Below, piece after piece: positions 8,230 through 15,229 of a stretch of DNA of 27,280 nt. How positions within the stretch are numbered: the first letter of the stretch is position 1; the number at the start of each line of letters is the position of its first letter. Both the position numbers and the translations under genes were made by a program. This stretch comes from JAAYCI01 sp964370295 (GTDB lineage: Bacteria; Bacillota; Clostridia; Oscillospirales; Ruminococcaceae): assembly GCA_964370295.1 (NCBI GenBank), contig CAYJIR010000030.1:1-27280 (forward strand). The letters are read 5' to 3'. The notes under the pieces are model-generated. The model searched no databases and was not told the DNA's origin. It saw only the letters and a list, made by a program, of their open reading frames with translations.

Positions 8230-8258
8230 ATTATACTAAAAAATGGTGCTAAATTCAA
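8230..8258 (-). promoter_or_regulatory. Minus-strand promoter upstream of repeat copy 2
   Basis: TTGAAT (8258-8253) is followed after exactly 17 bases by TATAAT (8235-8230). Transcription from about 8223 would pass through the hairpin at 8187-8217 and repeat copy 2 before reaching the diguanylate cyclase gene at 7946. Confidence 0.5.
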
Positions 8259-8279
8259 ATAACACCAAAAACCGGATTG

Positions 8280-8329
8280 AACGACGCCCCCAACACAGAT
8301 TTTGCAATGGCTGTGTTGGGGGCGTCGTT
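8280..8329 (-). terminator. Terminator-like hairpin after the AT-hook membrane protein gene
   Basis: A perfect 19-bp inverted repeat (8280-8298 with 8311-8329) with a 12-base loop starts about 30 bases past the gene's stop codon. The stem is GC-rich but lacks a long T run, so termination is likely rather than certain. Confidence 0.65.
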
Positions 8330-8360
8330 TTCAGTGTTTATACAAAAGTTTTGGCAATGG

Positions 8361-9800
8361 CTAGCTTTGGTGCATGGGGTCTTCGCCGTTTTCCATAGAG
8401 GAGGTTTGCTCGGGAAGCGGGTTTTTTCGCGGCCGCCCACGCGGGCGCTTGGGTGCGTTAAGTTCCTCTTCGGTTTTTGGTTTTGGAGGCCGCCCACGTG
8501 GCCGTTTGGGTGCGTTGAGCTCCTCTTCGGTTTTGGGTTTTGGTGGCCGCCCCGGTGGGCGTTTGGGCGCATTCAGTTCCTCTTCGGTTTTGGGCTTTGG
8601 TGGCCGGCCGCGCCGCGGAGGGCTTAGTGGTGTTCTATTTTCGTTTTGCGCGTTTAACGAATGATTGCGCAGGATGTCTTCGGCTAAGCTTGTGGCACTA
8701 TCCAAGCTTGCATCACCTTTGGTGGCGGCAATTTTGGCCTCGGCAATTTTGGCTTTTTCGCGTGCCTCTTTGGTTCTGGTTTGGGCATCAGAAGGTGTTT
8801 GTGCGGTGTTTGGTTTTGCGAAAGCGGCCATGTCACCGGGCATTTTGCCGCCGCCGCTCCAAGCTCGGGGTTGTTTGGGGGGTTGCCACGGCTGAGAAGC
8901 GGCTTCTAAGTCTGCAGAAGAAACAACATAAGACCCGGTGATGCGGCTTGCCGTTTGGCGGGGAACCACATTTTCTTGGGGGCGCTGAGCATCGGGATGT
9001 TCCAAAATAGGCGCCGCGCTTTGACGCACATTCATCTGCTCCCATATGCTGCCGCTTTGTGTTAGGCCGGTCATAGGGGCTTCTTTGGCAGGGTTTAAAA
9101 TATGTGCACGCGAATCGGGCCTTGGGGTGCCGGTGGCGTCCTGGTTGTTTAGAGACTGGATTTGCTCGGGTTTAATGGCAGGGAAGGCCTGCGAGCGCGC
9201 GGCCATCGATGCGGCCATACGCCGTGCAGTGGCCGCCGCTTCGGCTTGCATGCGCACCGCTTCCACGGCTTTTTGGCGCTCTGCCTCGCCCTCGGCGCTG
9301 TTAACGGGCGGCACCGGCAAAATGGTGGAGTTGGTTTTGTCCTTTGCAGTATCCGCCTCGGAAGTTTGTGTGGCAGCGGTGTTTGCAACGGGTTCTTCCT
9401 GTGGGCTTACCTTGGTGGGCATGGGCACCGGTGCCACCGCAGGCGGCGTGGTGTTGGTTTTCTTTTTTGGGTTTTTGGACGAAGAAAATAAAAAGGAAAA
9501 GCCGCTTTTTTGTTTCTTCTCTTTTATGGCGGGGATTTCCCCGGTTTTTAACATGGTTTGGATGCTTTGCTCGCTTAAGGCCTCTACATCGTATTCTTTT
9601 TTTCGCACAACGTCTATGGAATAGGTGATAACCATATAAATGGTGAATAAAATTAAAATTCCAATAAGGCCAATCAAAAGCCAGGTGATAACATCACTAA
9701 AATATCCTCTGGTGGAAAGTACCAACAGAACAGCACCTGCCAAAACCAACAACACAACCAGACCACTGGCTATGGAAATCAGTAGCTTTTTAACCAACAA
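8361..9800 (-). CDS. Two-helix membrane protein with disordered tail and four AT-hook-like repeats
   Basis: A 479-residue protein of unknown function. Two hydrophobic helices (about 5-29 and 37-60) anchor it in the membrane. A long Ala/Pro/Gln-rich, low-complexity stretch follows, with an alanine-rich helical part of about 50 residues near 180-230. The C-terminus has three tandem 19-residue units, each beginning (R/P)GRPPKPKTEEEL, plus a fourth partial unit; GRP cores lie near 398, 417, 436 and 455. This matches the AT-hook pattern that binds the minor groove of AT-rich DNA. The start is a TTG at 9800 (or 9797) behind AAAGGAG; upstream frame lacks a site. It is the last gene of a tsaE-tsaB-containing run. 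No enzyme domain is visible. It might link DNA to the membrane, or the repeats may only be a basic, proline-rich tail. Confidence 0.75.
   Translation of the reverse strand: MLVKKLLISIASGLVVLLVLAGAVLLVLSTRGYFSDVITWLLIGLIGILILFTIYMVITYSIDVVRKKEYDVEALSEQSIQTMLKTGEIPAIKEKKQKSGFSFLFSSSKNPKKKTNTTPPAVAPVPMPTKVSPQEEPVANTAATQTSEADTAKDKTNSTILPVPPVNSAEGEAERQKAVEAVRMQAEAAATARRMAASMAARSQAFPAIKPEQIQSLNNQDATGTPRPDSRAHILNPAKEAPMTGLTQSGSIWEQMNVRQSAAPILEHPDAQRPQENVVPRQTASRITGSYVVSSADLEAASQPWQPPKQPRAWSGGGKMPGDMAAFAKPNTAQTPSDAQTRTKEAREKAKIAEAKIAATKGDASLDSATSLAEDILRNHSLNAQNENRTPLSPPRRGRPPKPKTEEELNAPKRPPGRPPKPKTEEELNAPKRPRGRPPKPKTEEELNAPKRPRGRPRKNPLPEQTSSMENGEDPMHQS
8431..8620 (-). repeat. 57-bp in-frame tandem repeat coding for AT-hook units
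   Basis: Three full 57-bp units (8431-8487, 8488-8544, 8545-8601) and a partial fourth from 8602 repeat in frame. They differ mostly at silent or conservative positions. Such arrays easily gain or lose units, so length may vary between strains. Confidence 0.9.
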
Positions 9801-9869
9801 GCCACACTCCTTTCGATGGGATGCCGACAAGGCAATGTAAATATAGAAAAAAATCCAAGACAACACCCA

Positions 9870-10568
9870 TCATGTTTGCGTTATTTTTTCTGCTTGGGAG
9901 GCCAAGCGCACCTGCTCCGCCTGCGAAAGACGTAAATATTGCAAAGCAAGCACCGAGGCCGGCACAGCAAGCCCATCTGCAAATGCTTGCTGTGCTGCCT
10001 CGGCCACGCCGCGTGCAACAAACGGGGTGGCGTCTAGGCCGGATGGGGCATATATGTTTTTATTATAACACATTTCGGCGCCATCACCAACCAAAAAATA
10101 TATTTCTTTTTGCATTTGTAAAAAATCGCTTGCCTGCGTAGCTGTGCCGGCGCTGTCTTCATGTAGGCGAAAAAAAGAAGGGCTACGCGAAAAAGCGGCC
10201 CAATACACCTGATCGCGCCGGGCGTTAAGGGCGGCTAAAATGGGGCCGTTTGTGGATATACTTCGTGCGGTGGCCTCCAGTGTGGAAACCCCCACCACGG
10301 GGAGATTGTGTGGCAAGGCAAGGCCCTTGGCCAAGGCAAGGCCAATGCGTAGGCCGGTGAAACTGCCGGGCCCCACGGTGAGGGCCAGCGCCGAAAGTTC
10401 TTGCAAAGAAAGCCGTGTGCTTTGCAAGGCGGTTTGCAATAAACACAAAAGTGTTTGCGAGTGCGTAAGGCGTTCTTGCAACATGGTTTCATGCAGGGTT
10501 TGCCCATCTTTTTGCAGGCACACGCTGGCGTAGATGCCGCTGCAATCGAAGGAAAGTATGGTGCTCAC
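9870..10568 (-). CDS. tsaB: tRNA threonylcarbamoyladenosine biosynthesis protein TsaB
   Basis: A 232-residue member of the TsaB family, the non-catalytic partner of TsaD in making the t6A37 modification of ANN-decoding tRNAs. It shows the ASKHA-fold start ILSFDCSG and the family signature GPGSFTGLRIG near residue 70. The GTG at 10568 is chosen because it overlaps the tsaE stop in GTGA, giving translational coupling. The long upstream extension would run inside tsaE. tsaD is not in this window, so the usual tsaE-tsaB-rimI-tsaD cluster is broken up or continues elsewhere. Confidence 0.92.
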   Translation of the reverse strand: MSTILSFDCSGIYASVCLQKDGQTLHETMLQERLTHSQTLLCLLQTALQSTRLSLQELSALALTVGPGSFTGLRIGLALAKGLALPHNLPVVGVSTLEATARSISTNGPILAALNARRDQVYWAAFSRSPSFFRLHEDSAGTATQASDFLQMQKEIYFLVGDGAEMCYNKNIYAPSGLDATPFVARGVAEAAQQAFADGLAVPASVLALQYLRLSQAEQVRLASQAEKITQT

Positions 10569-10990
10569 AGCGAACAGGCCCCCTCTATACAAATTTCTCT
10601 TGTGTTGTTTTCCAGTGGGCGAAAGTGCACAAAAATAACCGTTTTTGGGGGCAAATAAGCAACTTTTTCGCTCCACTCTAGGGCCACAACAGCACCTTGT
10701 TCCAGATAGTCATAAAAGCCGGCCGCTTGTAAATCCTCTTCGTGTTCCACACGCCAGGCGTCAAAATGGGCCAAGGCGGGTGTGCCCCTGTACACATTGG
10801 CGATGGTATACGTAGGGCTGGAAACAGAGTCTTTAACGCCAAGACCTTGTGCAAGGCCTTGGCAAAATGTGGTTTTTCCAAGGCCGAGGCCACCGGTGAA
10901 GGCGATAAGCTCACCACCGTGCAGCTGTGCGGCAAGGCGTTTTGCCAAAGCGACGGTTTGCTTTGCATCGTGGGTGACAAAACAGGGCAA
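10565..10990 (-). CDS. tsaE: tRNA threonylcarbamoyladenosine biosynthesis ATPase TsaE
   Basis: A 141-residue P-loop ATPase that drives the TsaB-TsaD complex during t6A synthesis. The Walker A motif GGLGLGKTT is at 33-41, followed by SSPTYTIANVY and the HFDAWR segment, all typical of the family, and the length is normal. It starts with TTG at 10990, seven bases after GGAGG. Its stop overlaps the tsaB start by four bases, and it begins 18 bases after the GNAT gene. Confidence 0.93.
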   Translation of the reverse strand: MPCFVTHDAKQTVALAKRLAAQLHGGELIAFTGGLGLGKTTFCQGLAQGLGVKDSVSSPTYTIANVYRGTPALAHFDAWRVEHEEDLQAAGFYDYLEQGAVVALEWSEKVAYLPPKTVIFVHFRPLENNTREICIEGACSL

Positions 10991-11008
10991 AACAAAGCCT
11001 CCTTTGCT

Positions 11009-11479
11009 CTATAAATCCAGTATCATTTGTTTGTATGCCAAGGGTTGAAAACCCCAGCGTGTATAAAGCTTGATGGCACCATGATTTTCTTCTACAGCCT
11101 CTAGCCGATAGCGTTTTACTTGCCCGTCGAATTGTTCGCGAATAAACCGGAACATGGCATTGGCAAGCCCTTGGCCCTGAAAATCCTCGCGGACATAGAG
11201 TTCTTCCATCAAAACCACCGTGCCGCCCGCCTCGGTAGAAAAAGAAAAAGAGAGCGTACAAAGCCCTGCAAAAGCATCCCCAACACTGCAAGTGATGATT
11301 TTAACATAGGGGCTGCCGGCCAAGGCGGTTTGAATGGTGTTTTCGATATGCAGGATGGGCACATCGTGAGAAACGGCCACACCTCTATAAAATTTAGTCA
11401 GCATTTCGGTGCATTTTAGGGCATCGGCTTGCGTTAAAAAACGCACTTGGATTTCGTTTGTGTGGTCTTTTTCAGGCAT
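11009..11479 (-). CDS. GNAT-family N-acetyltransferase
   Basis: A 156-residue acetyltransferase of the GNAT fold. Motif A, ELYVREDFQGQGLANAM (about 96-112), carries the Q-x-x-G-x-G/A acetyl-CoA loop, and AIKLYTRWGFQPL near the end is the usual motif B. The ATG at 11479 has GAGGAG ahead and overlaps the preceding gene by eight bases. Its place just before tsaE-tsaB invites comparison with RimI, which acetylates ribosomal protein S18, but the N-terminus and overall sequence look like a general GNAT. Substrate unknown. Confidence 0.85.
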   Translation of the reverse strand: MPEKDHTNEIQVRFLTQADALKCTEMLTKFYRGVAVSHDVPILHIENTIQTALAGSPYVKIITCSVGDAFAGLCTLSFSFSTEAGGTVVLMEELYVREDFQGQGLANAMFRFIREQFDGQVKRYRLEAVEENHGAIKLYTRWGFQPLAYKQMILDL

Positions 11480-11939
11480 GGTTTTTCTCCTCTTGGTGGG
11501 CCTTTATATTGTGACATTCTTTTATGCGCTCAAAACGCACAAGTTCTTCTTTGCCAAGAGTGGCCTTTTCCAGTTCGGCCAGCAAAGGCTCCGCTTCGAC
11601 ATCGCGCTCTAATTGTGACAGAAGCTCTGCCCGTGTCAGCAAATTGAGGGTTTTGTTTTTGCGCGACAAAAGACGATAGCCAAACCCAGCGGCCTCGGCA
11701 TTTTCTTTGTTTAAGAATAGCTCGGCATTTCCCTCTTTTTCGAATAAAAGCGTGCGCTGGTGCAGGCGCTCTGCATAGGCGCTGTCGTAGCCGAGTTTGG
11801 CGATGAGATATACAATGGGAACTTGCAACACAAGAGAGGCAAGTAAAAGCACGGGCGCCCATGGGGATAGAAAGGAAAGGAGCACGCCTAAAACGACGAA
11901 AAAGACAAAAAAAGGCAAAAGGTATAAAAGGATACGCAT
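11472..11939 (-). CDS. Small membrane protein of unknown function
   Basis: This 155-residue protein is not recognised. Two hydrophobic helices (about 4-24 and 28-48) are followed by a charged, mainly helical cytoplasmic tail rich in Leu, Glu and Lys that resembles degenerate tetratricopeptide helices. There are no catalytic motifs. The ATG at 11939 follows AAGGAAAT. It overlaps the GNAT gene by eight bases and sits 27 bases after the glycosyltransferase gene, so it belongs to the same operon. The tail may be a protein-interaction module. Confidence 0.7.
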   Translation of the reverse strand: MRILLYLLPFFVFFVVLGVLLSFLSPWAPVLLLASLVLQVPIVYLIAKLGYDSAYAERLHQRTLLFEKEGNAELFLNKENAEAAGFGYRLLSRKNKTLNLLTRAELLSQLERDVEAEPLLAELEKATLGKEELVRFERIKECHNIKAHQEEKNHA

Positions 11940-11966
11940 AGTATAAATATTTCCTTAAACGCTTTT

Positions 11967-13010
11967 TTAAACAGGAAGGGCTTCAGGGTTTAGGCAGTCA
12001 GGGTCCCACGCGTCGGCTTGTTCCTTATAAAAATCGGCCTGTTGTTCATCGCCGGCAAGGCGAAAACAAGAAGAGAGACCCATAAGCGGTATTTTGCCCA
12101 CGGCGGCGGCCAAAAGTTCGGGTTGCGCTCCGGATAGAGCGGCCGAATACCAGTCAGAGGCTTGGCGAAAGTCTTCCTTGGCCAAAAAGTAGTGCCCAAG
12201 AGCACAGCAGATTTCGGCCGGGGGCTGGCCTACCAAGTCGGGTGCGGCATAGCAAAGCAATTGCTCGCCGTCTTGCAAAAGGGCTGCGCCAAAGGCGAGA
12301 ACACAGCTGGCACGGCGCAACGCCTCGCTGGGTTTTGTAAGGTCTTGGCGCACCTGTTTAAAATAGGGGGAAGCGGCCCGGAAATCCTCTGCGGTGCCAC
12401 AAATCAACAATTCGCGTGCATACATCATTTCAAGCCGACTGGACAAGGGCTTGCCTTGCTGCACAAGCCGTGCCAAATGCGAAAGGTCGCGTCCGCTGTG
12501 GGCACCGATGGGGTAATGTTCTACCACCACGTTGCTGCGGTAAACGATGGGGTCTACACGCAGTACTTCGTGGATGGGGTCTGCAAATTGAAAGTTTCGC
12601 AGGCGGCGAAACAGTTTTGGACGATATTCCCGGTTGAAATTGGAAGTGGTGCAGTTGGAAAGCTGGTTGTCGTAGGCCATTTCCACCACTTCCACCTCGG
12701 GCAACAGCACTTGTTTTAACTGCAAAAACAAGGTGTGATTTTCTGCGTTGATCACCTCGTCGGCGTCGGCCACATAGATATAATCGCAGCTTGCTTTAGA
12801 AAGCGAAAAATTGCGCGCAGCAGAAAAGTCGTCTACCCATTCGAAATCGAATACCTGCTGGGTATAGCGTTTGGCAATATCTTTGGTGGCGTCTGTAGAG
12901 CCGGTGTCCACCACTATCAGTTCGTCATACAGGCCCTGCAAAGAGTCTAAACAGCGGGCCAACACAGCTTCTTCATTAAGAACGATCATACAAACACTGA
13001 TGCCAATCAT
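11967..13010 (-). CDS. Family 2 glycosyltransferase with C-terminal helical repeats
   Basis: A 347-residue GT-A fold glycosyltransferase, probably cytoplasmic. The N-terminal domain shows ISVCMIVLNEE, ELIVVDTGSTD and the metal- and nucleotide-sugar-binding DAD in YVADADE near residue 90. The last 150 residues are alpha-helical and alanine-rich, like the tetratricopeptide tails of the SunS/glycan-biosynthesis type. The ATG at 13010 is preferred, with GAGGG eight bases ahead, over a TTG at 13031. It heads the run of minus-strand genes. The acceptor could be a peptide, protein or glycan and cannot be told from sequence. Confidence 0.85.
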   Translation of the reverse strand: MIGISVCMIVLNEEAVLARCLDSLQGLYDELIVVDTGSTDATKDIAKRYTQQVFDFEWVDDFSAARNFSLSKASCDYIYVADADEVINAENHTLFLQLKQVLLPEVEVVEMAYDNQLSNCTTSNFNREYRPKLFRRLRNFQFADPIHEVLRVDPIVYRSNVVVEHYPIGAHSGRDLSHLARLVQQGKPLSSRLEMMYARELLICGTAEDFRAASPYFKQVRQDLTKPSEALRRASCVLAFGAALLQDGEQLLCYAAPDLVGQPPAEICCALGHYFLAKEDFRQASDWYSAALSGAQPELLAAAVGKIPLMGLSSCFRLAGDEQQADFYKEQADAWDPDCLNPEALPV

Positions 13011-13054
13011 AGCGGGAACCCTCGCTTTCAAAAAAAGTGTAAGGTGTATAGTTC

Positions 13055-13084
13055 AGTGTAGCACAGCCTGCGGCAAGCGTGCAA
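13055..13084 (-). promoter_or_regulatory. Possible promoter of the glycosyltransferase-tsaEB run
   Basis: On the minus strand TTGCAC (13084-13079) is followed after 18 bases by TACACT (13060-13055). It lies about 45 bases before the glycosyltransferase start. Both boxes are near consensus and the spacing is slightly long. Confidence 0.4.
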
Positions 13085-13180
13085 GAAAATTTATATTTAT
13101 AGCCAGCTTTCCCTGCCTGGGCGATGACAAAATGGGTATAAAATACCCACAAAAACCAAAAATCTTTAATTTTATATGAA

Positions 13181-13205
13181 ATAAAATCAAAAATTTTGAT
13201 TTTAT
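13181..13205. promoter_or_regulatory. Perfect 25-bp AT-rich palindrome at the zinc-ribbon promoter
   Basis: ATAAAATCAAAA and TTTTGATTTTAT form a perfect inverted repeat around one central base. It ends two bases before the -35 box at 13208. Its place and symmetry suit an operator for a dimeric regulator, or an UP-like element. A second hairpin, TGGGTAT/ATACCCA, lies at 13133-13149. Confidence 0.55.
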
Positions 13206-13207
13206 AG

Positions 13208-13236
13208 TTGACAATGACGAATTATACAGATACAAT
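13208..13236 (+). promoter_or_regulatory. Strong sigma-A-type promoter of the zinc-ribbon gene
   Basis: A perfect TTGACA (13208-13213), 17 bases of spacer and TACAAT (13231-13236, one mismatch) point at a start near 13243. This leaves a leader of about 134 bases before the small gene at 13377. Confidence 0.75.
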
Positions 13237-13242
13237 AGTTTT

Positions 13243-13376
13243 ATTCATCTTTTTGTTGGGCAAAAGGGCAAAACGGCCCTTGCTAAATAAAAGACCTTTT
13301 AGTAGGGTACCAAAGCGGACTTTGTTGCGAAAGGTGTTCAAAAGAGGGGTAAATTCCAGTTTGGAGGAGAAGTAAC
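13243..13376 (+). other. Structured leader of the zinc-ribbon gene
   Basis: The leader can fold into AAGGGC/GCCCTT (13264-13269 with 13276-13281). A nested pair follows, in which ACCTTT and AAAGGT enclose AAAG/CTTT, at about 13294-13340. No T-run terminator and no known riboswitch class is recognised. It ends in a strong GGAGGAG site. Confidence 0.4.
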
Positions 13377-13649
13377 ATGTACGAAGACAAAAGTTTGACG
13401 TGTAAGGATTGTGGCCAAGAATTTGTATTTACATCCGGGGAGCAAGAATTTTACGCCACCAGAGGTTTTGAAAATGAACCACAGCGTTGTAAACCCTGCC
13501 GTGATACGCGCAAGCAAGCAGGGCGTTCTTCCAGGGAGATGCATGCGGCTGTGTGCGCACAGTGTGGGCAAGAGGCCCGTGTTCCGTTCCAACCAAGAGA
13601 GGACAGACCCGTTTATTGCAGCGATTGCTTTGCCTCGATGAAGGCATAA
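13377..13649 (+). CDS. Small zinc-ribbon protein with CxxC-x17-CxxC domain
   Basis: A 90-residue protein with four CxxC pairs at 9/12, 38/41, 60/63 and 81/84. The first two pairs form a probable zinc-binding domain of the zf-trcl kind. The last two have exactly 17 residues between them, as in the CxxC-x17-CxxC domain that often occurs next to it. It probably binds two zinc ions and may act with nucleic acid or as a small cytoplasmic helper; its role is unknown. The start follows GGAGGAG. It stands alone with its own strong promoter, an operator-like palindrome and a structured leader, so it is probably abundant or tightly regulated. Hairpin repeats follow the stop. Confidence 0.85.
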   Translation: MYEDKSLTCKDCGQEFVFTSGEQEFYATRGFENEPQRCKPCRDTRKQAGRSSREMHAAVCAQCGQEARVPFQPREDRPVYCSDCFASMKA

Positions 13650-13662
13650 GCTGAAAGCATAA

Positions 13663-13703
13663 GCCTAAGGTATCCCTCGGCATAGCCGAGGGATACCTTA
13701 GGC
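13663..13703. repeat. Palindromic repeat, left copy
   Basis: A perfect 19-bp stem (13663-13681 with 13685-13703) with a three-base ATA loop. It begins 13 bases after the zinc-ribbon stop and may also end that transcript, although no T run follows. Confidence 0.85.
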
Positions 13704-13840
13704 CGTCAATAAAGCACCAATTGCGTCGTCAGGCTGCAAAATGCCGCAGCAGTTACATATTACATATATGCGCCTTTGCGCCATTTTTTGCTTCCTAGCA
13801 CTTGGCACTTTCTTGTCGTCCTGTACTTTTTTGATATTTT

Positions 13841-13873
13841 AAGGTATCCCTCGGCATAGCCGAGGGATACCTT
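13841..13873. repeat. Palindromic repeat, right copy
   Basis: The same palindrome with a 15-bp stem (13841-13855 with 13859-13873) and the same ATA loop. It lacks the outer GCCT/AGGC of the left copy. A TT run follows, so it could work as a terminator. Confidence 0.85.
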
Positions 13874-13919
13874 TTGCTTTAAAATAGAGGGCTTTTACCC
13901 GTGCAATCTATTTAATGCC

Positions 13920-14025
13920 CACTTTCGTTTTCGTCTTTTTATTTAAGGGGCGAAAACACAGTGGCGTGCTTCAAGGCATGCTCCATAAAAGCGCTGCTTT
14001 AGGCACTTTTATGGCCACCGCATTC
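13920..14025 (+). repeat. Dispersed structured repeat, copy 3
   Basis: The 77-bp core (13949-14025) differs from copy 2 at only seven positions. In the first hairpin GGCGTGC pairs with GCATGCT, so T-to-C and C-to-T changes keep pairing. The second hairpin is CCATAAAAGCGC with GCACTTTTATGG. It lies 26 bases after the selD stop, with TTTAATGCCCAC to its left. Confidence 0.8.
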
Positions 14026-14051
14026 AACAGGCATTATTTATAGTTGTGATT

Positions 14052-15098
14052 CTAACTGTGTTCTTGCACCGAAATGAGAGGCCCCCGGCGCGGCTGCACC
14101 CTGCCTATCACCTGTGCGGTTGTGCCACTGTTTTGCAAAAGTGTTAGCAAGTTTGGCGCTTTGTCGTGCGGCAGGCTCATCAACATGCCGCCCGAGGTTT
14201 GGGGGTCGAAGAGGAGGTCTTGCATACAAAGGGGGACCTTTTCTGTAAAGGTGATGTCACCGCCAAAGTGATCGCGGTTGGTATAGGTGTTTTTGGGCAC
14301 AATCCCCTCTTCTGCCAGGGCCAAAACACCCGGAAGCCGGGGGATGTTTTCGCAGTTGAGCACAGCGCATACGTCGTCGCCTTGCAACATTTCGCTCAAG
14401 TGGCCCAAAAGCCCAAAACCTGTGATGTCGGTGCAGGCGGAAAGCCCCACCTTGCGTGCGGCTTCGAAAGCGCTTCGGTTGAGTTCTGCCATGGTTTGCA
14501 CGGCGGTGTTGTAGTGTTGCGCTTGCATTAAATCTGCCTTGGCGGCTGTGACGGCAATGCCACTGCCAAGGGCTTTTGTAAGCACCAAAACATCGCCAGG
14601 CAAGGCGCCGCGGTTGGCCCAAATTTCTTTGGGATGTGCAAAACCGGTGACAGAAAGGCCGTATTTAGGGGTTTCGTCTTCTATGCTGTGTCCGCCGGCA
14701 ATCACGGCGCCTGCCTCGTGCACTTTGCTGTAGCCGCCTGCCAAAATATCTTGCAGAATGTCCTTTGGCAGGCAGTTTGGAAAACACACGATGTTTAAGG
14801 CGATTTTTGGTTCGGCCCCCATGGCGTATAGGTCCGACAGGGCGTTTGCCGCCGCAATTTGCCCGTATAAGAAGGCGTCGTCTACCATGGGGGGGAAGAA
14901 ATCCACCGTTTGCACCGCGGCCAAATCGTCACGCACACGGTATACGCAAGCATCGTCGCTGGTGCCATAGCCCACCAATAAATTGGGGTCTTCCACTTTG
15001 GGAAGTCCCGATAAAATGCCAGAAAGGACCCCCGGTCCTATTTTGGCGCCTCAACCGGCGGCGGTGGTCATTTCGGTGAGGCGAATGGTGTTTGCCAT
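14052..15098 (-). CDS. selD: Selenide, water dikinase SelD, itself a selenoprotein (in-frame UGA)
   Basis: SelD makes selenophosphate from selenide and ATP, the selenium donor for Sec-tRNA. The full gene has 348 residues. It starts at ATG 15098 behind AAGGGGG and reads through an in-frame TGA at 15053-15051, codon 16. The context is TTAAG-U-GAKIGPG, where other SelD proteins have catalytic Cys or Sec, followed by the ATP-binding regions with DFFPP, GGHSIED and TDITGFGLLGH. Automatic callers would start it at 14996 and lose the active site. A hairpin resembling a bacterial SECIS lies just after the UGA. It is divergent from a LysR regulator and its product serves the selA-selB-selC set farther right. 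Needing Sec to make SelD gives self-dependent expression. Confidence 0.95.
15026..15053 (-). promoter_or_regulatory. Sec codon and SECIS-like hairpin of selD
   Basis: The UGA is at 15053-15051. Downstream, GGACC and GGTCC (15038-15034 with 15030-15026) pair around a GGG loop, placing the loop about 18 bases after the UGA. A short stem with G in the apical loop at this distance fits the bacterial SECIS that recruits SelB. Confidence 0.7.
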
Positions 15099-15138
15099 AT
15101 TGTATGGCCCCCTTTCTTAGGCGGCCGTAATAACGGTG

Positions 15139-15167
15139 TTGCCTTATGGTTTTAAATTCGTTATGAT
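15139..15167 (+). promoter_or_regulatory. Promoter of the LysR regulator gene
   Basis: TTGCCT (15139-15144), 17 bases, then TATGAT (15162-15167); start near 15174. It faces the selD promoter, and the two predicted start sites are only a few bases apart. Confidence 0.5.
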
Positions 15168-15177
15168 AGATGTTATT

Positions 15178-15206
15178 AGTATAGCGGAATGAGCAAATTT
15201 TCACAA
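15178..15206 (-). promoter_or_regulatory. Promoter of selD
   Basis: On the minus strand TTGTGA (15206-15201), 17 bases, then TATACT (15183-15178); start near 15171. The leader holds a CCGT/ACGG inverted repeat at 15125-15136 before the selD ribosome site. Confidence 0.5.
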
Positions 15207-15229
15207 GGTGCAAAGGCGAGGAGGCCCGT

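Larger units (their letters stand above)
7947..8360. other. Intergenic region upstream of the diguanylate cyclase operon
   Basis: These 414 bases carry no gene. In order they hold a TATAAT just ahead of the cyclase operon, repeat copy 2 (8073-8177), a 14-bp-stem hairpin (8187-8217), a minus-strand promoter (8230-8258) and the terminator of the preceding gene (8280-8329). Confidence 0.6.
13663..13873. mobile_element. Candidate MITE-like unit bounded by palindromic repeats
   Basis: Two copies of one perfect palindrome bound a 137-base segment with no gene. Inside are GCTGC/GCAGC and GCGC hairpins and several T runs. The arrangement resembles a small non-autonomous element, but no target-site duplication is obvious. 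Two independent terminators of shared origin is the main alternative. Confidence 0.4.
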
